DNA of 64,000 bases from Labyrinthula sp. Ha. Its lineage: Eukaryota; Sar; Bigyra; Labyrinthulida; Labyrinthulaceae. A model generated the notes under the pieces. The model had not been told where the DNA came from, ran no database searches, and saw only the letters and a list, made by a program, of their open reading frames with translations. A program made the translations under genes and the position numbers. Shown piece after piece: positions 1 through 10,137 of the stretch. The DNA is taken from positions 310,001 to 374,000 of the forward strand of contig JAALGZ010000025.1 in NCBI GenBank assembly GCA_015227615.1, given 5' to 3'. How positions within the stretch are numbered: the stretch's first letter is position 1; every line of letters starts with the position of its first letter.

Positions 1-1300
1 ACAAGAACGTCATACTGCAAAAGTGCAGTTTGATTCCAATCATCTTAGCTGAGTCTGACTGCTGCAAGTCAAGAAAAGGGTTTCGAAAAATGGAGCATCT
101 GGGATAAAACGGCAAGAAGAAATTTTGCCGGTATATCGATGAAATATAATAATGAGTAAGAATTAAATCGCTAAACTAATTCATTGGCTATATTTTAAGA
201 AGAAGAAATTATATAATCTTCCTTTTCTCACGGAGGTTAAAATTTAGTACAATATAGACACATTGCTCTCAATTTTGATAAATAGGTACACATTATTAAA
301 AGGACTTTGATAATAGTTTAAAGCTCTCTAGGATTCACATACAGTGTAAGAAAATTTTGTTTCTTTAATACGTCTTCAATGGAAGCGCCGTGTGTAAATT
401 ATCCTTTCGGAACCTGATAATCTGAAAGAGTTGCACCTCTACAGCTGGATTAATACAAATAATTAGGTGTGACGTTTTCAACACACTTACTGCAGCATTA
501 ATAACTTTTTCATAAGATAACTATGTAGAGTTAAGAAAATACTAGAACCACAAATATATACGACCTCGAGGCCTGCTTACTAATAGCTTTGTCAAAATAC
601 CAAGATATAGAAATCTATGCATTAAGTATAGCTGAATTTGAGTCGGAAACTAATTTCCAGTTTCTCTTCTCTACTAGGTGATATTTTCCAAATGTTGAAT
701 TTAATGGCCCTCTCCAAACCGAAGGAATTTCTAGAGTCTCAAGTTACATTGAGCAGTTAGAGACATTCAACGTAAATATGGAACCTAAGAATATGCTTAG
801 TGCAGAACCATTTTTCTTCTTGAGATATATCCAAATTTATGAGAAAATATCTTGGCTTCTTAATTTGACTCTATTCTACACAATATAAAACCAGTTTATT
901 TGCCTTGGTATGTCAAAAATTTTCACGATTATTTAGCTCGTTTGACTGGGGCCATATCTCATTTGGGAAATGTACTTGACTCTTTTAGTAGCATATGGTA
1001 GAGCCTGTGCAGTGATACTCAAATGGGAATTTGTATACTTAGCGGTTCAACCAATCTGTGTGAATTTTGCCGAGGACACTAGAATGGGAGAAAAAACTAT
1101 CGATCGACTGTCAAGAGTGGAATACCCCAAAAGTTCCCGGGGTCGCCCGTAAATTGCTAAAAATAAACTAATTTTTTTAACAAACTGGACCTTTTTCTCA
1201 AGAGTTATATAGATCAAAAGGTTAAATTTGGGCTAAACTTTTACACAGTAATATGTATTTATATGAAGAAAAGATAAAACTTATTTAAGGCCCTTAATTC
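1..1300. other. AT-rich intergenic sequence, nothing recognised
   Basis: No convincing gene is visible. A 60-codon plus-strand frame near 970-1152 has no recognisable motif and looks like chance. The right part probably belongs to the 3' flank of the hAT relic that follows, but I could not find its terminal inverted repeat or target duplication. Confidence 0.5.
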
Positions 1301-3068
1301 TTATGCTGCTGCATCGCTATCCACATCCTGATCACAAGAATGAATTTCCTCAAGTGTCAACTCTTTTCTCTCTTCTTCTTCATTGTCTTACTCCATCTGT
1401 TCTTCCAGCTCTTCTTATTCGTTATCATCGAAACCTGGAATTTTCTTTTTCATAGCAACATAAATGTCTTGATCAATCAACTCATCATGATTCATCTTCC
1501 AAAAAAAACAAGCCTGTTAAAAGTTGCAGGCATCATCCTATTTCTCTTGTCCAAAAAATTAGCTCGCACTGGCTAAGCAATCATTCTACATTGCACAAAG
1601 TCACTGAAATAAAGCTCACATCTGCGTAACTACTCTTCATTGTGCTTTCTCTAGTCTTAGTAGCAAGCTTTGCAAGCATAGAATCATTGGGTGGAGTATT
1701 GGTACTCTCCTCATCAGAGTTCAGTTATAACCTAATTAGAACAGTGTGTGCACCTGCATCAAGATTATCTTCTTCTTTCCAGTGAAGTTTATAAACCCCA
1801 GTTTGAAAAGCACAAAACTCAGCTAAAATATCTGCATAATCTTCAAGAAACTGCAACATAACAGGATGATTGTCAACATCTCTTAAAAGATTTCCATCAA
1901 CGTTCTTACCTTGATCCAGGCTAAGCTTTCCTTTTTGACGAGAGATTGTGTAGCGGTTACAGACACTAAGAAACCTAACATATTTTGACAGAACTTTTCT
2001 TTCATTCTCTACCAGAATCAGAGCACTAACTTCATCATTATCAAGCTGTGCACAGAACATCCAAAATCTCAAGGTATCTTTTCATCATAAAAAATTTTCC
2101 ACTCCAACGCGTTATATTTGGAAGAATAACTACCTTGTTGGTAAGATTTCTAAGAGCTGCTATTAATTTCTTGGACTTTTTAATTCTACGAAAATTAATC
2201 TGCACCTTGTCTAAAGCCTGGTCAAAATCAGCATGAGACTTGATGTAAGCTCTTGCACTTAATGCTAGACAATGGTCAATGCAACCTACGAGTTCTATGC
2301 CGCGTTCTCTGCAAAATTTCTTATTCGTCTTTTAATTACTTGCAGTAATTGCAACAAGTCGATAATCATTGAGGCCAAAATTATGCATCAAATTGTTGAT
2401 GAAAGGAACAATTTCACTTGATGTCTGAGTCTCTTTTTCTAAGGAAAGCTGTCTAAGAAAGGGAAAAGTCTTCTTTTAGCTCTTTTTAAAGCATAAAAAG
2501 GCTGTATTAAAACTATACCCTTGATGAGCCCAACCATCGATGATCATGCAAAGTATTTCCGATTCGATTTCATCATGTGGTTTTTCAACAAAAAGGTATT
2601 CTGCTCGCTTCCTGTAAGTTCTCATGGTATTCTCACTAATAAAATTATCTGCAGTTCGTGTTCGTTTAAGCTCTTCACTACTTAACAAGCTAAATGGCAG
2701 GTTCGTCTTTAGTACAACATTGAGTACAGATCCTGTGTGAACTTCGATTTAATTACAGTTTATAGGTCGTAAAATGTCTATGATTTTTTTCCGCGTTTTA
2801 TTTTGTGCTCTTCTTTCAGTTCATCAATAGTTCCTTTGTTCAGGTGCATTTCTAACTACTCTATGAGATCACTATTGCCTTTTTTACTCCACCAAGTAAT
2901 TTCCCATGGGGAAAATCTACAAAGAAGTTTGAACAGTTGCTCTTTTTTTGTGAACTTAGCGTTTTGAACGTTGAAACTTTGTTTAATTATTGTAAATATG
3001 GTCGGATTTAGTCTTGTATAGTCGTAGTAGATGAATTTGGAGACAGACTTGGTCAAATCAATTCTCAA
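1301..3068 (-). pseudogene. Decayed hAT-family DNA transposase
   Basis: Read on the minus strand, this stretch holds the landmarks of a hAT transposase in order, in several pieces. About 2690-2480 gives 'PFSLLSSEELK' followed by 'IIDGWAHQGYSF', the usual diagnostic DGW segment. About 2300-2220 gives 'ELVGCIDHCLALSARAYI', the family's GC..H...L motif. About 2115-2060 gives 'NITRWSGKFFMMKRYL', the RWS..M..RY motif. About 1590-1480 gives the C-terminal dimerisation region, with 'DKRNRMMPATF' and a following 'KMNHDE'. An acidic tail ends at a TAA at 1301-1303. The copy is dead: there are stops near 1580, 1720, 2335 and 2476, a frame change near 2042, and another around 1500-1510. The upstream part (2856-3068) is coding-like but I could not assign it. 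Terminal repeats were not found. hAT is well supported by motif order; the subfamily is not known. Confidence 0.75.
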
Positions 3069-4556
3069 GTTAATCCGAAGTTGTGGTCTTAAAATATTTC
3101 ATAACAGTTCTAAAATTACCGGATAGGACATATAAAGAAAATAACAAAAACTTAAGGGCTCTGGCAACAAAAATAACCTCTAATCGTCCACTAACATGAA
3201 TTTTATGGAGGTTTATGGGATCGGAATGAGAAATCGGTTCTTAGCGGGTAGACAGAATTGAGCAGCGCTGTATCTAAGTGACATTGAACATGCACTGAGT
3301 TTTGGGAAAATTGTATGGTCATGTTTATATTGAGTAAGCCGTTGTGGTTCAGGTTTTTCGCACTAAAATTGAAAGCAATTTTTATTTATTATTAGTAGTC
3401 TAAGTCTCCCACTGAGAGACAAAGCAAGTTTGCTGACTATATATATATTGCCTACTCCTTAGAAGTAGACCAGAAGGCCTCAAACATAGATTATATCAAT
3501 AACTACATTGGATGCTGGGCAGTTTACATTCTTAGATTTTTATTTTTTTATTTGATGGCAGTACAACATTTTACAGTAAGGTAGTATAATGACTAGATTC
3601 AATTATCCATTTCATGTGAAACAACAAAAATTTCTAGAAATAAATCTCATGAAATATCGACGATAGTTCTAGTCTTCAGATCTTCATCACGTGTAGTGTT
3701 GAAAATGAGGCTTTTTCATGTTTCTATTACAGAAGATCTACTTAAAATGCCACGTTCATAAATAGCAGAGTATTTGCCATGGAAGAAGGGATGGAGAAGC
3801 TAGTCTGGTGAGAATCTAGAGGCTAGTCATCCAGCCTGTACTGAGTACTTTGAAATACTGTTTTTGTTGCTGAGGTAGCCTACTAGATTGGCTTAAATTA
3901 AAGTGAGACTTAAAGCGGTTTGCTTCTAAGAATGAACTTTATGTGGTATGATGAATTAATTCTGCTGGTAACCCACTTAAGATTTAGCAAAGGAAAAACT
4001 AATCTTCTTTCTTCTTGGAGGTATACGAGAGGCAAATTGCCTTTGACATTGACATGTGAAAATTACTTCAGGCTTAGCATAAAGCGTACAGATCATCAAG
4101 TAGCTGAACATCAATTATTACATTGAATTTAAGCAATAAAAATATATTAAACAAGTACAAAGTTTCACACTTACTGAACACAACTAACCTTAAGATCATT
4201 TTAGGCAGAAAATGAGCATCACTTACGACTTGGCAACTAAGATTAACTGATACACTAAAGAGGATAGTCAATATGATTGTTGTTATTTAAAATATGCACT
4301 CACAGATTGTGCTATTCCTACATTATACTCAAAGCGCTAAGAACCAGAGTAAGACAAACACCATGAGTCTGTAGGTTCTCAAACCCAATCTAAGTAAATA
4401 TTAGAGTTCTCTTTTAAGGCTCTACTTGGCAAAAATGTTGCAAAGCGTTACACACAAATGGTCCTTTTATTTACGAAAACATGTTGTCGCCAAATGCGGC
4501 ATTTCCGCTAAGATTCCCGAATTTAGACATATCGTACCTGGATTCAGTAAGATATA
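3069..4556. other. Intergenic, nothing recognised
   Basis: AT-rich sequence upstream of the isomerase gene. Two opposed frames of about 65 codons near 3920-4271 overlap each other and carry no motif. No promoter element can be assigned by eye. Confidence 0.5.
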
Positions 4557-6320
4557 ATGTCCGTTAAACCGAAATCAAAACATATCAACAAAAAACAGAA
4601 AATATCTACAATGACTGCATCCGATCTGACAAAGACTACTGAATGGGCTGCATTACAGAAGCATTATGATGATACGAAGGATGATCACATGAAGCACTTA
4701 TTTGAAGGTTCAAAAACTAGGTTTGAGGACTTTTCTTTGAAATTTGAAGACGTTCTTGTTGATTTTTCGAAAAACAGGGTTACGAAAGAGACAATGGATT
4801 TGTTGAGGGCACTTGCAGAGAAAACTGGGGTTATGGAAAAGGCTCAGAAAATGTTTTCGGGAGAGAAAATTAACTTTTCTGAAGATAGAGCTGTGCTTCA
4901 TGTTGCTTTGAGGAACAGATCGAACTCACCTATTAAAGTTGATGGTGTAGACGTTATGCCGGAAGTGAACAAGACTCTAGCAAGAATTGAGAAATTTGTT
5001 GGAAATGTGCGTAGTGGAGAATGGAGAGGATTTACGAATAAACCTATCAAATCAATTGTTAACATTGGGATTGGAGGAAGCGATTTAGGACCAGTAATGG
5101 TTTGTGAAGCTTTGAAACCATTCGCAAGATACTCCATGGGGGATAAAGCTCCATTAGAGATGCATTTTGTTTCCAATATTGATGGTACACATATGAAGGA
5201 AGCATTAAGTAAATGTCAACCTGAAAGCACGTTGTTTTTGGTCGCATCGAAAACATTTACCACTCAAGAAACAATGACCAATGCAAACACTGCAAAAAAA
5301 TGGCTATTGAAAGCAGTTTCAGCTGCTAAAGGAGACGCCTCAGATGCCGTTAAAAAGCATTTTGCAGCCTTGAGTACGAATAGTGAAAAGGTTTCAGAAT
5401 TTGGTATTGATGTTGAAAACATGTTTCCATTCTGGGACTGGGTTGGTGGAAGATATTCACTGTGGTCTGCAATTGGAACCTCGATTGCGTTGTTCATTGG
5501 TTTTGAGAACTGGGTTGAGATGTTTGAAGGAGCACATGCAATGGACCAGCATTTTTTGAATACTTCTCCAGAAGAAAATATCCCACTGACTCTTGGACTT
5601 CTCGGAATTTGGTATAACAATTTCTACGGGAGTCAAACGCTCGCCATTTTGCCTTATGACCAATATATGTCTAGATTCTCAGCTTACTTTCAACAAGGTG
5701 ATATGGAATCCAATGGAAAATATATTAACTCAGATGGTAACAGAGTGGAGACACAGACGGGACCTATTATTTGGGGTGAGCCAGGAACAAATGGTCAACA
5801 CGCATTCTATCAACTCATTCACCAAGGAACTAAGATTATTCCCTGTGACTTCATTGCTCCTTGTCAGACACACAATAATTTGAGCAAGGATTCTAGTTTT
5901 GAGGCAGAGTCTGACCATCACCCCATTTTGTTATCCAACTTTTTCGCACAGACTGAGGCTTTGGCATTTGGAAAGTCGAAGGAAGAAGTTGTTGCAGAAC
6001 TTGAGGCATCAGGCACTTCTGCTGCCGATATAGAGAAAATTGCACCACACAAAGTATTTGAAGGTAACAGACCCAGTAACTCAATTTTGTTTAAAAAGAT
6101 GACTCCTAGAGTGTTGGGTTCGCTAATTGCCATGTATGAAATGAAGATATTTGTACAAGGAGCAGTCTGGGGAATCAACAGTTTTGACCAATGGGGTGTT
6201 GAGCTTGGAAAAGTGCTTGCAAAAAAGATTTTAAGTGAATTAGATGATGTAGAACCTGTCAGTTCACACGATTCAAGCACGAACGGTTTGATCAACTACT
6301 ATAAAGCGAATAAGGAATAG
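4557..6320 (+). CDS. GPI: Glucose-6-phosphate isomerase
   Basis: Cytosolic enzyme interconverting glucose-6-phosphate and fructose-6-phosphate in glycolysis and gluconeogenesis. The 587-residue frame aligns with eukaryotic GPI throughout: '[20 protein letters not shown]' near 102-121, the SIS phosphosugar-binding segment 'GIGGSDLGP' near 171-179, 'SKTFTTQET' near 231-239, the signature 'GDMESNGK' at 381-388 with the catalytic Glu, '[10 protein letters not shown]' near 410-419 with the ring-opening His, and 'QWGVELGK' near the C-terminus with the active-site Lys. It is intronless and appears intact. The family is usually about 550-560 residues. The excess is mostly an 18-residue Lys-rich leader before a second Met (codon at 4611), from which the protein would start like other GPIs. 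Either start is possible; the first ATG also has an A at -3. Ends in TAG. The next gene starts 244 nt downstream on the same strand. Confidence 0.98.
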   Translation: MSVKPKSKHINKKQKISTMTASDLTKTTEWAALQKHYDDTKDDHMKHLFEGSKTRFEDFSLKFEDVLVDFSKNRVTKETMDLLRALAEKTGVMEKAQKMFSGEKINFSEDRAVLHVALRNRSNSPIKVDGVDVMPEVNKTLARIEKFVGNVRSGEWRGFTNKPIKSIVNIGIGGSDLGPVMVCEALKPFARYSMGDKAPLEMHFVSNIDGTHMKEALSKCQPESTLFLVASKTFTTQETMTNANTAKKWLLKAVSAAKGDASDAVKKHFAALSTNSEKVSEFGIDVENMFPFWDWVGGRYSLWSAIGTSIALFIGFENWVEMFEGAHAMDQHFLNTSPEENIPLTLGLLGIWYNNFYGSQTLAILPYDQYMSRFSAYFQQGDMESNGKYINSDGNRVETQTGPIIWGEPGTNGQHAFYQLIHQGTKIIPCDFIAPCQTHNNLSKDSSFEAESDHHPILLSNFFAQTEALAFGKSKEEVVAELEASGTSAADIEKIAPHKVFEGNRPSNSILFKKMTPRVLGSLIAMYEMKIFVQGAVWGINSFDQWGVELGKVLAKKILSELDDVEPVSSHDSSTNGLINYYKANKE

Positions 6321-6564
6321 ACAAATATTTAATTTTTAAACTAAAGAGGTTCAACTTAACTTACTATTTGCAAATAATGTTATCTTATCTGTTAAAGTAA
6401 AAAATACTCACTTATTCTCCAGAATTGTTAAGACTTTCTAGGTTAGCAGCGAAAGAATCATCAGATATAAAAAGAGATAGAACTGTAATAGCTAGCAAGA
6501 AACCGTTAAGAAGGATATTAAATTAAAACAATACTGGTTTACTGTAGAAAAGAAGAGAGACAAG

Positions 6565-7809
6565 ATGATAAAAGGAGCATTTGTTCCTAAAAAGATTAAG
6601 AAGCCAGCAGCCTCTTCTGCTTATAAAGATAAATATGAGGAACACAAAGCAAGCATACGGCGGTTAAATAACGCATCCTATAATCTTGTCTCTTCCCAAC
6701 CTAAGGTATGCAGGAAAAGAAAGCCAAAGTTTCAAAACATTGTATGGGTTAACAAGAAAGGATCTAAAGAAACGAAACAATACTCAACGAGTCAAAATAA
6801 CAAGAATCAATATTCAAATGAAAATGATATCAAGAACGCGCATGGTTCTGAAGCAAAGGGTAAACCCGAAAACAAAGAAGTTGTTCTGGCAGAACAACTT
6901 TCTCTAGATAAAAGGGATTTTAGTAAAAAGACAAGGAGAAAACGAAAACGAAAAAGAAAGAAAAAATATACTGAAAATAGGCAAGTAAAGAAGCTTAAAA
7001 AGCATGAGTCTGTTTCAGAAGAGGAAGTGGTAGATCTAACAACCGCTGCTGCTCCAGAAGTGGATCTCACAAAGCAGAAAACCGAACCTGTTGTTAATTT
7101 TATACCCAAAAAGAGGCCATATTTTCACCCTGAAATAAAAAAATATCTTTCTAGTATTACTATATTCCTCGAACAAGATCATTCCACAAAACGAAGCTTA
7201 CGGAGATCTACTCGAAAAAACAATTTATATTCAGATTTCGTATCTTTCAAAACGAAGAATGAAAAACTACATAAGAAACAAAATTCTGAGAAAGTGAAGA
7301 AAAGAAAAAGAGGAAGAACATTCTTTCCAGAACCAGAAGAAACAGGGTTTAAATCTTCTTTTGATCGCAGTAGAAATGATGTTAAGTTAGACATGAATAA
7401 AGTCTACAGAGATGCTATTCATTTAGGTGAACAAATTAGAATAAGAAAACAAGAAAAACCTAAAAAGCAAGAGGAGATGTTGAACGAAGCTAAACTTCGT
7501 TTTCTTTTTCAAAGTAAACTGGATGAATTGACCCCAAAGTTTTCAAAAACCAATCGCAAATTCATTCATTTTATAAGAAAATATGGAAAGTTCAAGTTCA
7601 AGAAAATCTACGAGCAAATAACAGCAAACCCAATATCTGGTGTTGATTGTATGGAAATTTTAGGATTAAGGCACAGTGATTCTTCAAACACTATTAAAGA
7701 AAAAGTGAAGATCTTAAGATTTGTTTGTCATCCAGATAAGAATACTCATCCCGATGCTAATTCGTGGCTCTCTTCCATCAACGAAGCTTATTCTTCTCTT
7801 TGTGAATAA
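6565..7809 (+). CDS. Lys/Arg-rich protein with C-terminal J domain
   Basis: A 414-residue single-exon protein. The first 350 residues are very basic and low in complexity, with a KR-rich run near 121-136 that resembles a bipartite or polybasic nuclear localisation signal, and scattered acidic patches such as 'SEEEVVDL'. The last 55 residues form a J domain: 'CMEILGLRHSDSSNTIKEKV' in helix I/II, the HPD tripeptide in 'HPDKN' near 389-393, and 'INEAYSSL' in helix III. J domains stimulate Hsp70 ATPases. A J domain at the very C-terminus, rather than the N-terminus, is the arrangement of auxilin-like and other specialised co-chaperones, but no clathrin-binding motif is evident, so the client is unknown. 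Nuclear location is an inference from composition. The upstream gene ends 244 nt earlier; the lectin gene begins 62 nt after this stop. Confidence 0.85.
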   Translation: MIKGAFVPKKIKKPAASSAYKDKYEEHKASIRRLNNASYNLVSSQPKVCRKRKPKFQNIVWVNKKGSKETKQYSTSQNNKNQYSNENDIKNAHGSEAKGKPENKEVVLAEQLSLDKRDFSKKTRRKRKRKRKKKYTENRQVKKLKKHESVSEEEVVDLTTAAAPEVDLTKQKTEPVVNFIPKKRPYFHPEIKKYLSSITIFLEQDHSTKRSLRRSTRKNNLYSDFVSFKTKNEKLHKKQNSEKVKKRKRGRTFFPEPEETGFKSSFDRSRNDVKLDMNKVYRDAIHLGEQIRIRKQEKPKKQEEMLNEAKLRFLFQSKLDELTPKFSKTNRKFIHFIRKYGKFKFKKIYEQITANPISGVDCMEILGLRHSDSSNTIKEKVKILRFVCHPDKNTHPDANSWLSSINEAYSSLCE

Positions 7810-7871
7810 AAATATTATTGATTATTATAATACATTACAATTTAGCCGGTTAAGTTTGAAAAGTAAATGGA

Positions 7872-10137
7872 ATGAAAATGAAAAATTATGCTTTGTTTAT
7901 GTTTATTGTGGGAGCTTCAGCAACACAAAACTTTAGACTTCTTTCATGGGATTTTCAAAGCGAGTATCATAGTGAAGGCTGGGGGTTAAATGCTGATGTC
8001 TTGCTTGAATCACATAACTATGTGAAAAATGGAACTTTTCACATTGGGCCAACATCTGAACGTGTTTTAGTTTGCGCAAGGTGAATTTTAGGATTTAAAA
8101 GGATTAACTCTCCAGAGGTTCAAATGAAAATTGAAAAGGGTTATTATATTGTTGTTAAAGGTAGCTTTTTTTCAGCCGTTTTTGATGACAAAAGCAAGAT
8201 TAAGTTTGGAGTGGAGCTTTCTCCTGGATACAACAAAGACACAGTTTTTGTGCCATTCACCTCACAGCGTACCTTATTTCTAAAGCTTATTTTCAGCACC
8301 ACTGGATTCTGTAGAGCATGTGTTTTATGCTCCAATCTCGAAATATTTCAGTGGAATTCTGGAAAACTTTTCCATAGTTGCCTTCTATGAGAATGCGTCG
8401 CAGTGGTTGAGTTCAATTTCAATCGACTATGTGAAACTTCTGGTTCAACCTGTCATTACTGGAATTTCTGGGTGTAGTGACTATATTGACCAAATCTCTG
8501 AAGATTACAGTATAAGAAAGACTCATAATTGCCCCAGAGCAGTCTCCAGTAGTGGCAACGTTTATCTAGAGGTACTTGGATCTTTCTTTGGAGAACATCC
8601 TATTATAAGGATAGCCGGAAGCACCTGCAAGTTTAATAGTTTTCTTGATAACCTAAGAGGGGCTAATTGTTCGCTCCCTGAAGCCAAGTTAGTTGAATTT
8701 TCTCAATACGAAAATGTCAGTGTGATTGTTGTGAATGGTATGTTCGAAGAGCTGCAAGATGTGAAAGATTATTTATCATACTCGGTATACCCCAAGGTGA
8801 AAGTGGTGAAAGCCGAAGTTGATGAAGCTGGTGCGCATTATGCCAAACTTAATTACGATTTCAAAGGGACTGAGCTGGAAACTAAATCAATGGATGCGCT
8901 TCTAGTTGCTATCAAGCCATTCTATGTAGCAATGGATACTAATCTTACACTGTTGTCAAGACTAAATTACTTGGAGTATGTTAATGCGTTTGGTGTGCAA
9001 TTTCTTTTGTACGAAAAAGGAACTCAGTTAATTCTTACGGATCTTCTTGATGACACTGAGTACATTATTGCTGTTGCTCCAGTAAATCGCCAGCTTCATC
9101 CAAGTGAAAGGGCAGATTATGTGAAGAGTCGATGCTCTGTAAACTACTGCAAACTTAAATTTACTGGGAATGAACTGGTTGGAAATTTTATAACTGTAAT
9201 CCGTTTCCAAACGAGGGTTTCAGATCTTGCCTTTTCTGAAAGGAATAGGCTAGGAGAGACAAGTGTTGTGATAAATGGAGATGCTAAAGTTGATAATAGA
9301 ATAGTATTGACGACTGATAATGTATCTCTTTCTTCAACTGTGTTTTTTGACCGAAACGTTTATACACGGGAAGGATTTGAAGTAGAATTTAGTTTTAGTT
9401 TCCTTCACCCAAGGAGAAACTGTGGCTATTTCGGGAGAAGAGATTTGAGATGTTTCTATGAAGGAGCAGAAGGGATTGCTTTTCTATTAAAGACTCTAAA
9501 TGCATCTTGTTCAGAGCAAGTTAAGGGGATTATTGGAAAGGAAGGGGCTGGTCTAGGTTTTGATGGTTTATATAATACCCTTGCAATTGAGATTGATAAT
9601 ATGAGAAGTGAAAACAGAGGCGAGCACACCTTTGAGCATCAAATACGTGTTTTTTCAAGTAATAAAGATGGAGAGCCAGGACTGAATGTTTCGAATCAGG
9701 AGGAGTATACTCTGGCTACAGGTTCAGTTTCTATCGAGTATGCACGAGAGCATAGGGTACTGGTTAGGTATAGACCTCATATCTTTGATGATCTGAAGTT
9801 TATGTACAAGTATGATTTACGCAAACCTGAATCCACTTTTTTTCATTCTCGTATGATAAACAACCAATATCTTGAAACTACAGGTTTACTGGAAATATAT
9901 TTTAATGACTATGAAAGACCGGTGATCAGTACCTGGCTTAACCTAGAAAAGTTTATTCAATTTCCAGAGAAGCTTAATCAAACCTGTATAGGTTTTTCTG
10001 GTTCGACTGGAGATATCAATTTCCAAAGACAAGAAATAATTAGTCTAAGTTTTCGGAGCCTCAGAATCACCAGATTCAGCCATGATGAAGTGAATCTGAA
10101 ATCTAAACAAAACAAAGGACAATTTAATGACTGTTAG
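7872..10137 (+). CDS. Secreted L-type lectin-like protein, three exons
   Basis: Starts with a signal peptide ('[17 protein letters not shown]'). Two short introns are needed. The second is clear: 8269-8296, 28 nt, GTACCT...TTTTCAG, restoring frame exactly. The first is either 8062-8091 (30 nt, ends TTTTAG; preferred) or 8081-8101 (21 nt); either removes an in-frame TGA at 8082. With 30 + 28 nt removed the coding length is 2,208 nt, giving 735 residues. Residues about 173-275 resemble an IPT/TIG-like beta-sandwich ('[11 protein letters not shown]', then 'NCPR', '[14 protein letters not shown]' and 'ANCSLP'). Residues about 445-720 resemble a legume-type (L-type) lectin fold, with '[10 protein letters not shown]' and '[17 protein letters not shown]', the usual carbohydrate and metal-site strands. 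Many N-X-S/T sites fit an exported glycoprotein. The ligand is unknown. Its last 14 nt overlap the 3' end of the convergent ABC gene. Confidence 0.8.
8062..8091 (+). other. Predicted 30-nt intron in lectin gene
   Basis: GTGTTT donor and TTTTAG acceptor. Removal joins '...TSER' to '[10 protein letters not shown]' and bypasses the TGA at 8082. The alternative 21-nt intron 8081-8101 also keeps frame. RNA would decide. Confidence 0.5.
8269..8296 (+). other. Predicted 28-nt intron in lectin gene
   Basis: GTACCT donor and TTTTCAG acceptor. Removal shifts from the frame of the second coding block into the long downstream frame, giving '...PFTSQ' then '[11 protein letters not shown]', and avoids a TAA at 8281. 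Length matches the 28-29 nt introns of the Roco gene in this window. Confidence 0.75.

Noticed and set aside
4898-6295. Several minus-strand frames of 60-125 codons inside the isomerase gene
   Set aside because: They are antisense shadows of GPI with no motifs.
6807-7109. 100-codon Ser/Phe-rich minus-strand frame
   Set aside because: Antisense of the Lys/Arg-rich region of the J-domain gene.
8320-8322. GTG start for the lectin as a separate downstream gene
   Set aside because: The preceding frame with a signal peptide joins it through a 28-nt intron; non-ATG starts are not expected.
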